DNA of 64,000 bases from Erwinia sp039023475 (GTDB lineage: Bacteria > Pseudomonadota > Gammaproteobacteria > Enterobacterales > Enterobacteriaceae). Shown here piece after piece: positions 43,664 to 52,825 of the stretch. The translations under genes were made by a program, and so were the position numbers. Each line of letters starts with the position of its first letter. Within the stretch, counting starts at the first letter, position 1. The notes under the pieces are model-generated. The model did no database searches and was not told the origin of the DNA. It saw nothing but the letters and a program-made list of their open reading frames with translations. The DNA lies in NCBI RefSeq assembly GCF_039023475.1, contig NZ_JBCHVB010000004.1:124001-188000 (forward strand), given 5' to 3'.

Positions 43664-43759
43664 ATGCTGGCTCTCCTGTTTTTGCATCAGGAGCGCACGT
43701 CCCGTCGGCCAGAACTGGTAGCAGGCCCCTGCCTGCCTGACAGAGAGGCCTGCCGATGA
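43664..43759 (+). CDS. 31-codon upstream ORF coupled to the ABC transporter
   Basis: A short frame with ATG at 43664, preceded by AGAGGA at six bases, and a TGA at 43757-43759 that overlaps the ATPase start (ATGA). The peptide begins MLALLFLHQERTSRRPELV and ends in PDREACR. The good ribosome site and the 4 bp stop/start overlap, the same arrangement as the next junction in the operon, suggest that it is translated and couples translation into the ATPase. I do not recognise its sequence. Confidence 0.5.
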   Translation: MLALLFLHQERTSRRPELVAGPCLPDREACR

Positions 43760-44460
43760 CGCGCACTCCAACCCCTGTCACAGTGCACGGTATTGGCTAT
43801 GCGTTTGGCGCGCAGGCCGTCCTGCATCATCTCGACCTCAAGGTGGAAGGCGGCACGACCACTGCCCTGCTGGGTCCCTCCGGCTGCGGGAAAAGCACGC
43901 TTCTTAAGCTGCTGGCGGGGCTGCTACAGCCGCAAAGCGGTGAAATTCACTTTGGCGACCGGAAAGTCGCCAGCGCGGGTTTTTCGCTTGCCCCGGAGCA
44001 GCGCGATATCGGTATGGTTTTCCAGGATTATGCCCTCTGGCCCCATATGAGCGTGGCGCAGAATGTCGGCTTCCCTCTGCTGATGCGCCGCGTCCCTAAC
44101 GCGGAGAGGCTGAGAAGGACCATGATCGCCCTCGACCGGGTTGGCCTCGCCGACTTCGCCCTGCGCCGTCCGTCCGGTTTATCGGGAGGGCAGCAGCAGC
44201 GCGTGGCCCTGGCCCGCGCCATTATCGCTGAGCCGGCCATCCTGCTGTTTGATGAGCCGCTCTCCAACCTCGATCGCGATCTGCGTGAGTCCTTGTGCTT
44301 TGAGATGGCCGCTCTGCTGAAGCAGCTTGGCACGACGGCCGTTTACGTTACGCACGATCGCAGCGAGGCGGAGGTGCTCGCCGACCACATTGTTCATTTG
44401 TCACAAGGGTCGATTACGGCCATCCAGGCCGTGGGGCCGCTATCAGGGGAAACAGCATGA
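43756..44460 (+). CDS. ABC transporter ATP-binding protein (ferric/phosphonate type)
   Basis: A 234-residue importer ATPase. Walker A GPSGCGKS is at residues 40-47, signature LSGGQ at 142-146, Walker B ILLFDE at 162-167 and the switch histidine at 200 in VYVTHDRSE. It lacks the C-terminal regulatory domain of MalK-type ATPases. It belongs with the following binding protein and double permease, whose type (FbpABC/AfuABC or 2-aminoethylphosphonate PhnSTU) is used for Fe3+, phosphonates, thiamine or polyamines; sequence alone does not decide. Its stop overlaps the binding-protein start (ATGA). Confidence 0.88.
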   Translation: MTRTPTPVTVHGIGYAFGAQAVLHHLDLKVEGGTTTALLGPSGCGKSTLLKLLAGLLQPQSGEIHFGDRKVASAGFSLAPEQRDIGMVFQDYALWPHMSVAQNVGFPLLMRRVPNAERLRRTMIALDRVGLADFALRRPSGLSGGQQQRVALARAIIAEPAILLFDEPLSNLDRDLRESLCFEMAALLKQLGTTAVYVTHDRSEAEVLADHIVHLSQGSITAIQAVGPLSGETA

Positions 44461-45431
44461 AGTCCATACTGACCAGAAAAACAGGAGCCATCTTCGCGAT
44501 GTTATTTACCTCCGCCATGCTCATTAACGATGCCAGCGCGCTGACCGTCTACACCGCCGGACCCGGCTCGCTGGCGAAAAAACTGGCGGCTGGCTATGAG
44601 AAGCAGACCGGGGTGAAGGTAAATATGTTCCAGGCCACCACCGGGAAAGTGATGGCCAGGCTGGAAGCAGAGCAGGCCAGTCCGCAGGCGGATGTGCTGA
44701 TTTCCGCCTCCTGGGATACGGCGGAAGAGCTTCAGCAGCGCGGCTGGCTGCTGCCCTATCAGAGCGCCAATGCAGCGGAAGTGCCGGATACGTTAAAAAC
44801 GGCCAGTTACGTTGCGCAGGGAGTCTCCGCGCTGGGGATTGTCTGGAACACCAAAAGCGGCACGCCAGAACCTGCCGAGTGGCGCGACCTGACGCTTGAA
44901 CCTTTTAAAGATAAGATCACCACGCCCGATCCTTCGCTTTCCGGCGCATCGCTGGATCTGCTGATTGGTCTGCAAAACGGCATGGGCGACGAGGCCTGGA
45001 GGCTGTTTGAGCAGCTGAAGCAGAACGGCATGGTGATCAACGGGCCAAATGCGCAGGCGCTGACGGCCGTTCTGCAAGGCGCAAAGGCGGCGGTCTTTGG
45101 CGCAGTGGACTATGTATCCTATGGCCGGATTGAGAATGGCGAAGCGATCAAGGTGATTTTTCCTGCCAGCGGCACCGTCATCGCGCCACGTCCGATGATG
45201 ATCCTGAAATCAACGCAGCATGCCGCCGATGCAAAAGCCTTTGTCGACTACGTGCTCTCGGTGGAAGGCCAGCAGCGGGTGGCAGAGGCCTGGCTGATGC
45301 CCGCCCGTGCTGATATTGAGGCCAAACGGCCACGCCTTGGCGATCTGAAGCTGTTACCAACCACCAGTGATGGCAGCAGCGAGCGTTCTGAGGTGCTGCA
45401 TCGTTACGGCAAGCTGTTCTCACAGCATTAA
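44457..45431 (+). CDS. Periplasmic solute-binding protein of the ABC transporter
   Basis: A 324-residue family-1-type binding protein. A signal peptide (IFAMLFTSAMLINDASA, cleaved near residue 28) precedes LTVYTAGPGSLAKKLAAGYE, and the segment ATTGKVMARLEAEQASPQAD is the hallmark of ferric/phosphonate/thiamine binding proteins. The paired tyrosines that bind Fe3+ in FbpA are not evident near the usual place (AVDYVSYGRIENGE has two), so iron is possible but not proven. Start ATG overlaps the ATPase stop; 39 bp separate it from the permease. Confidence 0.87.
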   Translation: MKSILTRKTGAIFAMLFTSAMLINDASALTVYTAGPGSLAKKLAAGYEKQTGVKVNMFQATTGKVMARLEAEQASPQADVLISASWDTAEELQQRGWLLPYQSANAAEVPDTLKTASYVAQGVSALGIVWNTKSGTPEPAEWRDLTLEPFKDKITTPDPSLSGASLDLLIGLQNGMGDEAWRLFEQLKQNGMVINGPNAQALTAVLQGAKAAVFGAVDYVSYGRIENGEAIKVIFPASGTVIAPRPMMILKSTQHAADAKAFVDYVLSVEGQQRVAEAWLMPARADIEAKRPRLGDLKLLPTTSDGSSERSEVLHRYGKLFSQH

Positions 45432-45470
45432 ACCATCCGGTGGCCAGCCACCCTTTCAGGAACTCTGCCT

Positions 45471-47138
45471 GTGAAACTGCGATTTATGCCGCTGATAACA
45501 ATCGCTTTGCTGATTGTGCTGGTGGCGATGCCGCTCGTGTTTATTCTGCTTCAGGCTATTTTCCCCGCCCTGAGCGAAGGATCGCTCCGCGGCGCGTTTA
45601 CGCCAGTGGCAAAACTTTATCAGGATCCGGCCCTCAGCGCGCTGCTGGCGGGCACGCTGAAAACCGGCCTCGGCGTGGCGCTGTGCAGTTCGCTTATCGG
45701 TGTTCCGCTCGGTGCGCTGCGCGGCCTGTTCAACGTGCCGCAGGCGCGGTTCTGGGACCTGATGTTCCTTATTCCCTTTCTGACGCCGCCCTACATTGCT
45801 GCGCTGAGCTGGATGCTCGCGCTACAGCAAAATGGCTACCTCCAGCAGCTTACCGGCTGGAACCTGAACGATCTGCTTTTCAGCCAGACCGGCATCATCC
45901 TGGTGATGACGCTGAATATTTTCCCGGTGATCTATTTTGCCGTGTCGCGCAGTATGCTCGCCAGCGGCGATTTGCTGCCTACGGTGGCGCGGGTACACGG
46001 CGCTTCGCCCTGGCGGGCGTTCTGGCACATTTCCCTGCCGATGGCGCTGCCCGCGCTGGCAGCGGGCGTGCTGCTCGCTTTTACCCTGGCAATTGAGGAG
46101 TATGGCGTTCCGGCGGCCCTGGGCTCGCGGGCCGGGGTCGTCATGCTGACGGTGGGCATTGAGGAGCGGCTGGCCGACTGGCCGATCGATCTGCCCGGAT
46201 CCTCACTGCTGTCGATGATCCTGGTGCTGATCGCGCTCAGCGCGTTTTTCCTACAGCGTAGGATCACGGGTAACAGAGAGGTAACCAGCATTACCGGTAA
46301 GCCAGCGCGACGGGCGCTGCTCTCCCCCGGCCGCTGGCGTATCCCCATCGTTCTGCTGTTCAGCCTGACGGCTTTTCTGGTGGTGGCGCTGCCGATGGCC
46401 TCACTGTTTCTCACGGCCTTTCTTTCAACGCTTTCAGGTGGTTTGCAGCTGGCGAACCTGTCGTTCGGCCATTTTGCTGCACTTTTTGCGCAGCAGGGCG
46501 AGGCGCTGTCTGCGCTTTCTACCAGTGTTGGGCTCGCAGTGGGCACCGCATTGATCACCGGCATACTCGGTTTTCTGTCGGCCTGGCTGGTGGTCGAAGG
46601 GAAAATCCGGGGTGCCAGAGCGATCGATGCCCTGACGCTGCTGCCCGTCGCGCTGCCCGGCGTGGTGGTAGGCGTGGGGCTGATCCTGTTGTGGAACCGG
46701 CCGTTCTGGCCCGTATCGCCCTATAACAGCTGGATGATCCTGCTGCTTTCCTATTGCTGTCTGCTACTGCCCTGGCCGGTGCGCTACGTAAGCAGCGCCC
46801 TGAAGCAGATTGGCGGCAATCTTGAAGCGGCAGCGCGGGTGCATGGCGCGGGCTCGCTACAGGCGCTGCGTCATATCATTTTACCGCTGGTTTCACCAAG
46901 CCTGCTGGCGGCCATGCTGATGGTGTTTGCCATCGCCTCGCGGGAGCTGGTGACCTCACTGCTGCTGGCGCCGGCGGGAACGCAAACCGTGGCGGTCTTT
47001 ATCTGGCGTCAGTTCGAACAGGGCTCGGTCGGTCAGGGGATGGCGATGGCCAGTATCGCGCTGCTGCTCAGCCTGACGCTGATGCTGACTGCGATGGCGT
47101 TGCTGCATAAACAGGCAAAAGGGTCCGACCTTTCTTAA
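45471..47138 (+). CDS. Double-length ABC transporter permease
   Basis: A 555-residue membrane protein carrying two permease domains in one chain, about 12 helices. Each half has an EAA-type loop: ARVHGASPWRAFWHISLPMA (first) and ARVHGAGSLQALRHIILPLV (second). This architecture is that of FbpB/HitB/SfuB iron permeases and of phosphonate transporters. The start is a GTG at 45471 with AGGA at a slightly long distance; an ATG at 45486 is the alternative. It ends 63 bp before yhhT. Confidence 0.87.
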   Translation: MKLRFMPLITIALLIVLVAMPLVFILLQAIFPALSEGSLRGAFTPVAKLYQDPALSALLAGTLKTGLGVALCSSLIGVPLGALRGLFNVPQARFWDLMFLIPFLTPPYIAALSWMLALQQNGYLQQLTGWNLNDLLFSQTGIILVMTLNIFPVIYFAVSRSMLASGDLLPTVARVHGASPWRAFWHISLPMALPALAAGVLLAFTLAIEEYGVPAALGSRAGVVMLTVGIEERLADWPIDLPGSSLLSMILVLIALSAFFLQRRITGNREVTSITGKPARRALLSPGRWRIPIVLLFSLTAFLVVALPMASLFLTAFLSTLSGGLQLANLSFGHFAALFAQQGEALSALSTSVGLAVGTALITGILGFLSAWLVVEGKIRGARAIDALTLLPVALPGVVVGVGLILLWNRPFWPVSPYNSWMILLLSYCCLLLPWPVRYVSSALKQIGGNLEAAARVHGAGSLQALRHIILPLVSPSLLAAMLMVFAIASRELVTSLLLAPAGTQTVAVFIWRQFEQGSVGQGMAMASIALLLSLTLMLTAMALLHKQAKGSDLS

Positions 47139-47201
47139 ATAACGCAATTACCTCTCCAGAAGCGCTAAACTTGCAGGGCAAACAGTCAAACTGGAGATGG
47201 A

Positions 47202-48266
47202 ATGAGCGAACCTCAGCAGGAAAAGATTGGTCAAAATATGCTGTTAAAAATGGCCATGCTGGTGGTGATTCTGGCAGGGATTAAGGCGGCATCAGATATT
47301 CTGGTGCCGTTTTTACTGGCCATTTTTCTGGCAATTATCCTGAACCCGCTGGTCACTATTTTGATGCGCCGTAAAATTAAGCGCGGCGTGGCGATCACAT
47401 TGGTCATGCTTGCTGTACTGGTATTGATCGCGCTTCTGGTCGCCATGATCGCGGGCTCGGTCAATGAATTTACCACCCTTTATCCGCAAATACGCGACCA
47501 GATGGAGCAAAAGCTGGCGATAGTGCAGCACTTCGCCGCAACGTTTAACCTGAATCTGTCCACGGAAAGCATGGCGGAGCATTTTGATCCTAACGCGATC
47601 ATGAACATGGCGGGCATCGTGCTCAGCCAGTTTTCCGGCGCCATGGCCAATACTATTCTGCTGCTGATGACGGTCGTGTTTATGCTGTTTGAGGTTCACC
47701 ATCTGCCCTATAAGATGCGCTTCGCGCTGGTGAACCCCAAAATCCGCATCGCCGGTCTGCATAAGGCGTTAAAAGGCGTGACGCACTACCTGGCGCTGAA
47801 AACGCTGATCAGCCTGATCACCGGCGTTTCCGTCTGGCTGGCTCTGCTGCTGCTGGACGTCAAATTTGCGCTGCTGTGGGGCGTGGTCGCCTTTGTGATG
47901 AATTTTATTCCCAATATCGGCCCGGTGATCGCGGGTATTCCGCCGCTGATTCAGGCTCTGCTGCTGAACAGCGTCTATGATGCCGCGCTGGTTGGCGGCC
48001 TCTTTGCCGCCATCCATATGGTTTTTGGCAATATGCTGGAGCCGAGAGTGATGGGCCGGGGGCTGGGCCTTTCCACGCTGGTGGTGTTCCTTTCGCTGAT
48101 TTTCTGGGGATGGCTGTTAGGCCCGGTGGGCATGCTGCTGTCGGTGCCGCTGACCAGCGTCTGCAAAATCCTGATGGAAACCACGCCGGGCGGCAGCAAG
48201 CTGGCCATCCTGCTCGGCACCGGCAGACCGCGCATCAAGCGGATCGAGAAAGAGGTTATTCGGTAA
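47202..48266 (+). CDS. yhhT: AI-2E family transporter YhhT
   Basis: A 354-residue inner-membrane protein of the PerM/AI-2E family with seven to eight helices (VVILAGIKAASDILVPFLLA, GVVAFVMNFIPNIGPVIAGI, FWGWLLGPVGMLLSVPLTSV). Some members export autoinducer-2 or act as Na+/H+ antiporters; the role of YhhT is not known. It is separated from yhhS by the ABC operon. Its 3' end overlaps the end of the convergent GntR-family gene by 11 bp. Confidence 0.93.
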   Translation: MSEPQQEKIGQNMLLKMAMLVVILAGIKAASDILVPFLLAIFLAIILNPLVTILMRRKIKRGVAITLVMLAVLVLIALLVAMIAGSVNEFTTLYPQIRDQMEQKLAIVQHFAATFNLNLSTESMAEHFDPNAIMNMAGIVLSQFSGAMANTILLLMTVVFMLFEVHHLPYKMRFALVNPKIRIAGLHKALKGVTHYLALKTLISLITGVSVWLALLLLDVKFALLWGVVAFVMNFIPNIGPVIAGIPPLIQALLLNSVYDAALVGGLFAAIHMVFGNMLEPRVMGRGLGLSTLVVFLSLIFWGWLLGPVGMLLSVPLTSVCKILMETTPGGSKLAILLGTGRPRIKRIEKEVIR

Positions 48267-48945
48267 ACAGCCGGTCATAAACATGCTGGATATGGTTTTC
48301 CATATGCAGCCGCGCCTGAACAGGATCGCGTCCGATAATCGCCTGAGCGATAGCGGCGTGATCCTGGTTCATTTTCTGCGGAAAATTCTCTTCCGCAAAA
48401 TGCCGCTCCAGGCGTAAAAAACGCGGATTTTTACGCTTGTTCCACAGATATTCCATCATTTCAGCAAGCACTTCATTGCCGGTCATCTCCGCAATCAGCA
48501 GATGGAACCGCTTATCCTCCCGCAGAAACTTCTCGTCATTAACGTGCAGTTTGATCAGGTCATCCGCGATCTCCTGAAGTTCGGCGCGCTGATCGTCCGT
48601 GCCGTTACGCGCGGCCAGCTCGGCGGTCATCCCCTCATAGTGCTGCCGGGCGGCGATTAACGCCTTGAGGCTGAACGCATCCTCTGTCGCCGGCTCACCG
48701 GATTCGGGCAGCGGATTCATAACGATCACGCCGTTACCGGTACGGATTTCCACCCAGCCGGTAATTTCGAGCGCGATCAGCGCCTCGCGCACGGAGGAGC
48801 GGCTGACGCCCAGCTGCTTCGCCAGCTCACGCTCTGGCGGCAGCATCGCGCCCGGCAGAAACTGCTTTTTACGGATGCAGTCGATCAGCAGCGAGGAAAT
48901 CTGCCGGTAAAGCCGTTCGGGTTTAAGCGTAGGTAAGTCCATCAT
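48256..48945 (-). CDS. GntR/FadR-family regulator next to uxuA
   Basis: A 229-residue regulator: winged helix-turn-helix (about 8-75; LPPERELAKQLGVSRSSVRE, ALIALEITGWVEIRTGNGV) and an all-helical FCD ligand domain with metal-ligand residues (DKRFHLLIAEMTGN, NQDHAAIAQAI, HMENHIQ). Relatives UxuR and ExuR control hexuronate genes. Divergent placement from uxuA suggests that it controls mannonate or fructuronate use. The ATG at 48945 follows AGGAG at five bases; longer starts are rejected. Confidence 0.88.
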   Translation of the reverse strand: MMDLPTLKPERLYRQISSLLIDCIRKKQFLPGAMLPPERELAKQLGVSRSSVREALIALEITGWVEIRTGNGVIVMNPLPESGEPATEDAFSLKALIAARQHYEGMTAELAARNGTDDQRAELQEIADDLIKLHVNDEKFLREDKRFHLLIAEMTGNEVLAEMMEYLWNKRKNPRFLRLERHFAEENFPQKMNQDHAAIAQAIIGRDPVQARLHMENHIQHVYDRLFTE

Positions 48946-49123
48946 CGCTGCTCCTGCCATCAGTTCTGCCCGGCAGCTTAGCACAGGGCGGAAGGAATTT
49001 TGACGACGCTTCCGCGCCTGTCCTGCGATCCCAGTCACGTTAAGTCACTACCCCGATCGGCTATTCTTGGTCCAGCGGCCTGACCACTGGGCCGGGAATA
49101 TTTCCCCCATGAAGGAGTTGAAG

Positions 49124-50308
49124 ATGGAACATACGTGGCGCTGGTATGGCCCAAACGATCCCGTTTCGCTGGATGATGCCCGCCAGGCGGGCGCCACTGG
49201 TATTGTGACGGCGCTGCACCATATTCCTAACGGCGACGTCTGGCCGGTTGAAGAAATCAAAGCCCGGCAGGCGCTGCTGGCGGAAAAAGGGCTGGTATGG
49301 TCAGTGGTGGAAAGCATACCCGTCCATGAGTCGATCAAAACACAGCGCGGCGACTATCGCGCATATATCGCCAGCTATCAGCAGTCAATCCGTAACCTTG
49401 GGGCCTGCGGTGTGGATACCGTCTGCTATAACTTTATGCCCGTGCTGGACTGGACGCGCACCGATCTGGCCTGGCCACTGCCGGACGGCGGGAAAGCGCT
49501 GCGCTTTGACCATATCGCGTTTGCCGCCTTTGAACTGCACATTCTTAAGCGCCCCGGTGCAGAAGAGGCATATGACGAGAAAGAGCAGCAGGCGGCCGCC
49601 CGCTACTTTGCCAGTATGTCTGCGCAGGCCATTGAAACCCTGACGCGCAATATTATCGCCGGTCTGCCGGGTGCAGAAGAAGGCTATACGCTGGAACAGT
49701 TTCAGGCACAGCTCTCTCAGTATGAAGGAATTGATAAAGCCCGGCTGCGCGCGCACATGGCTGAGTTCCTGCAGGCCATTGTGCCGGTTGCCGAAGCGTC
49801 GGGCGTTATGCTGGCCGTGCATCCGGACGATCCGCCGCGTCCTATTCTTGGCCTGCCGCGTATTGTGTCCACGCTGGAGGATATGCAGTGGCTGAAGGAA
49901 ACGGTAGAGAGCCGCCACAACGGTTTCACCTTCTGTACCGGTTCTTATGGCGTACGTCCGGAGAACGACCTGGTCAAAATGGCGACCACCTTTGCGGACC
50001 GTATTCACTTTGCCCACCTTCGCTCAACGCGTCGGGAAGAAGATCCCAACAGCTTCCACGAAGCGGCGCATCTGGATGGCGATGTCGATATGGTTGACGT
50101 GATAAAAACGATACTGGCGGAAGAGCAGCGACGCCGCAGAGCGGGCGGCCACCGGGCTATTCCTATGCGGCCCGATCATGGTCATCAGATCCTGGACGAT
50201 TTGCATAAAAAGACTAATCCAGGTTATTCCGCTATCGGACGTCTTAAAGGCCTGGCGGAATTGCGCGGCGTTGAGCGGGCGCTGAAGCAAATTTACTTTA
50301 ACGACTGA
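49124..50308 (+). CDS. uxuA: Mannonate dehydratase
   Basis: UxuA dehydrates D-mannonate to 2-keto-3-deoxy-D-gluconate in hexuronate breakdown, using Fe2+ or Mn2+. The 394-residue chain, equal in length to E. coli UxuA, carries WRWYGPNDPVSLDDARQAGA, TALHHIPNGDVWPVEEI, AVHPDDPPRPILGLPRIVST and MRPDHGHQILDDL. The ATG at 49124 follows AAGGAG; the frame is open to 49067. uxuB (mannonate oxidoreductase) is not adjacent, unlike in the E. coli uxuAB operon. The intergenic region holds TGGTC/GACCA half-sites (49068-49086). Confidence 0.96.
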   Translation: MEHTWRWYGPNDPVSLDDARQAGATGIVTALHHIPNGDVWPVEEIKARQALLAEKGLVWSVVESIPVHESIKTQRGDYRAYIASYQQSIRNLGACGVDTVCYNFMPVLDWTRTDLAWPLPDGGKALRFDHIAFAAFELHILKRPGAEEAYDEKEQQAAARYFASMSAQAIETLTRNIIAGLPGAEEGYTLEQFQAQLSQYEGIDKARLRAHMAEFLQAIVPVAEASGVMLAVHPDDPPRPILGLPRIVSTLEDMQWLKETVESRHNGFTFCTGSYGVRPENDLVKMATTFADRIHFAHLRSTRREEDPNSFHEAAHLDGDVDMVDVIKTILAEEQRRRRAGGHRAIPMRPDHGHQILDDLHKKTNPGYSAIGRLKGLAELRGVERALKQIYFND

Positions 50309-50339
50309 CGTCACTTTTCTGACTTAATTCACTTTTACC

Positions 50340-50377
50340 AGGAGATACCGCGCTGAATTACGCTGCGGTATCTTCCT
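50340..50377 (+). terminator. Hairpin behind uxuA
   Basis: AGGA-G-ATACCGC pairs with GCGGTAT-C-TTCCT around a 13-base loop and is followed by GATTTTCT. It lies 32 bp after the uxuA stop. Confidence 0.55.
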
Positions 50378-50531
50378 GATTTTCTCTCCCCGCATTTCTC
50401 GTTTTGTCCTGCTGAAGGCCCGTAAACATAACACTTCATATCATCAGAACAATTATTGTTAAACCGCCGCTAAGCTCATGCTATTTTAACAAAACACCTC
50501 GTTTCAAAGCACAGGTAATCCGGGATCACGC

Positions 50532-52106
50532 ATGGATACTTATTTTAAAAAAGAGCAGAAACGGCAAATTTTACTGCTGGTGCTGGCGGGCCTGCTGCCC
50601 TTGCTGCTTTGTCTGGTGTTTACGTTTATCGAGGCCAGAAAAGAGATCAGACGCCAGCAGTCGGCGGCGGTCATCATGCTGCTGAAGCAGGCGGAAACCA
50701 TCAGCGATCAGGCCTGGCGGATGGCCGATCATTTGCAGCAATATGCCACCCGTCCCTGTGCAGATATCAGCCACGAGCTTCAGGAGTACGCTTCTCTTTT
50801 CCCCTACTTTCGTTCTGTCGGCCTGATGCATAACAACAGCGTGACCTGCTCCTCTGCTTACGGCGGTAAAGCCGGCGATCTGGCGACCATGATCCAGCGT
50901 CCCGTTCCCCGACACGAGAAACCGTCGTGGGCTATCTCTCTCGCGGCCACTTATGGCGTAAGGGACAGACCGGCGGTGTTATTTGTGCGTAACACGCCTC
51001 CGGCGTTCAGCAGTTACGCCATCGTGGATGGCCAGTACCTGCTTGATTTCATGGATGCCCTGAGCGAAAGCCACGGATACAGCATTGGGCTGAAATATGG
51101 CAGCGGCTATGAGATCGTACATGGCCCGCTGGTGCAGACTAACCAGACGCTTCCTGACGCCACCGCCACGCAGAAGATTACGTCGGCACGCTACCCTATC
51201 AGCATCCGCATAACGACCCCCTCTCGCGAAGCGATGACGGTCTGGCGCCAGGTGCTGTTCACCTTTATCCCTATGGCGCTCATCCTCTCACTGCTGCTGA
51301 TGGCCCTGACGCACAGCTGGCTGAAGCGAAAACTCTCTGCGGGCGACCGGCTTGTCCGCGCCATCCGTAAGGAAGAGTTCTCCGTGCACTATCAGCCTGT
51401 CTATAACCTGGTGACCGGCGTCTGTAGCGGGGTTGAAGCGCTGATGCGCTGGCAGCTGCCGGATGGCACCTGGATAAGACCTGATGTCTTTATTGCCGCC
51501 GCAGAGACGGAAGGTAAGATCGTGCCGCTTACCCGCCATCTTCTGCAATTAATCGTTGAAGACACCAAAAGCTGGAAGGTGCCGCCGGGCTTTCATCTGG
51601 CGGTGAACCTCGCCGCAGAGCATTTGCAGCATCCTGGCTTCGTTGACGATATGCGCGGCTTTGCCGCCCAGATTACGCTGCCGCAGCCCAGAATTACGCT
51701 GGAGCTGACCGAGCGTAGCCTGATCAAAGACGGTGAAGCCGTAAGCCAGAAGCTGAAATTACTGCAAAGTGAAGGGATGTTTGTGGCGATAGATGATTTC
51801 GGCACCGGTCACTGCGCCCTTTCCTTACTCCAGACCTTTCCGCTGGATTACCTGAAGATCGATCGTGGATTTGTGAACGCGATTGAATCCTGCGAGCGGG
51901 AAGCGCCGGTGCTCGACGCCATTATTCATCTGAGCCACAAGCTCAAGCTTTCTGTTGTGGCGGAGGGGGTCGAAACTCCTGAACAGATGGCCTACCTCCA
52001 GGCCCGCGACGTCGTTTTTATCCAGGGCTATCTGTATGCCCGGCCGATGAACAGCGCAGCGCTGCAAATCTGGCTGAAGGAGAACGGCAGAACCCGTCTG
52101 AGGTAG
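50532..52106 (+). CDS. CSS-motif EAL-domain cyclic-di-GMP phosphodiesterase
   Basis: A 524-residue membrane enzyme of the PdeC/PdeB class. Membrane helix about 12-33, periplasmic CSS domain (about 40-240) with C106 in the CSS motif and C76 as its likely disulfide partner, second helix about 241-261, then EAL domain. All catalytic residues are present: E302 (EALMR), N359, E391, DDFGTG 421-426, K442, E478 and Q498. In this class the disulfide state of the periplasm controls activity and proteolysis. It probably hydrolyses c-di-GMP and promotes motility over biofilm. It stands alone between uxuA and proP. Confidence 0.92.
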   Translation: MDTYFKKEQKRQILLLVLAGLLPLLLCLVFTFIEARKEIRRQQSAAVIMLLKQAETISDQAWRMADHLQQYATRPCADISHELQEYASLFPYFRSVGLMHNNSVTCSSAYGGKAGDLATMIQRPVPRHEKPSWAISLAATYGVRDRPAVLFVRNTPPAFSSYAIVDGQYLLDFMDALSESHGYSIGLKYGSGYEIVHGPLVQTNQTLPDATATQKITSARYPISIRITTPSREAMTVWRQVLFTFIPMALILSLLLMALTHSWLKRKLSAGDRLVRAIRKEEFSVHYQPVYNLVTGVCSGVEALMRWQLPDGTWIRPDVFIAAAETEGKIVPLTRHLLQLIVEDTKSWKVPPGFHLAVNLAAEHLQHPGFVDDMRGFAAQITLPQPRITLELTERSLIKDGEAVSQKLKLLQSEGMFVAIDDFGTGHCALSLLQTFPLDYLKIDRGFVNAIESCEREAPVLDAIIHLSHKLKLSVVAEGVETPEQMAYLQARDVVFIQGYLYARPMNSAALQIWLKENGRTRLR

Positions 52107-52825
52107 GTGTCCTGACGCTGGCGGATACTGTTTAAACACGCCCCGTGATGCCTGCGGACACTTCAGCGTCCTGCTGAGCGCACTTTTTACAGGCGATTTC
52201 ATCAATAAGCGCAATGACAAAAAAGTAAAGTGGGGTCATTCAAGACTCCATTTCTGACGGGAACGTCCTGATCCGTGGGATCGGTATTTGCCGTGGTGAA
52301 AATCCGTGTTTATTTATTGTAAGGGAGGCGAAAAAAACGGGTGTCAGGCTTTATTTTTCAGTGCCACCCCGGAAATAAAGCGTTAAAAAAATCAGACTAC
52401 TTTTCCATTTTTTCAGGCTAAAAGAAGCAGTATAAACTTTTCAGCCGGAAGCTATTTTTCAGAGTGAGAATTCTCTTCACAAAATAGCCACAGGCGACCC
52501 CCAGCTTCACCCGCATTTAAAATTTTCCCTTCTTTTTACAAGGCTTTTTATCGCCTGAAAATGGCTTACGTTATCGGGATGGCTATTGCCCGGAAAACTT
52601 ATCGTCCGGGTCAAATTACGGTAGAAATTATGTTACATGCGAAAGAAACGATATACTAAGATCCGACAGATGTGGATTGACGGGAGCGAATACCCGCCAC
52701 AACTCACTGTCAGATAGACGACAGACCATACACAATTTGCCCCAATCGCCGATGCACAGAATTTTGTGCAACCGAGTCCGGGGTAAAATTTTTATTTGGT
52801 AAGTATATGATTACAGGGTGTTTAT
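52107..52825. other. Long AT-rich region before proP
   Basis: 719 bp without a credible gene. It contains weak hairpins (CCCGGA/TCCGGG at 52589-52610, and TGCACA/TGTGCA at 52754-52771) and ATACTAAG-like -10 sequences (TATACTAAG near 52653). E. coli proP has two promoters, one sigma-S/Fis dependent and one CRP/osmotic; a long regulatory region is therefore expected, but I cannot assign sites firmly. Confidence 0.45.

Noticed and set aside
45440..46096. A 218-codon open frame in the +frame next to the permease
   Set aside because: It overlaps the permease gene in another frame; the permease translation has helices and both EAA loops, this one is Ala/Arg-rich.
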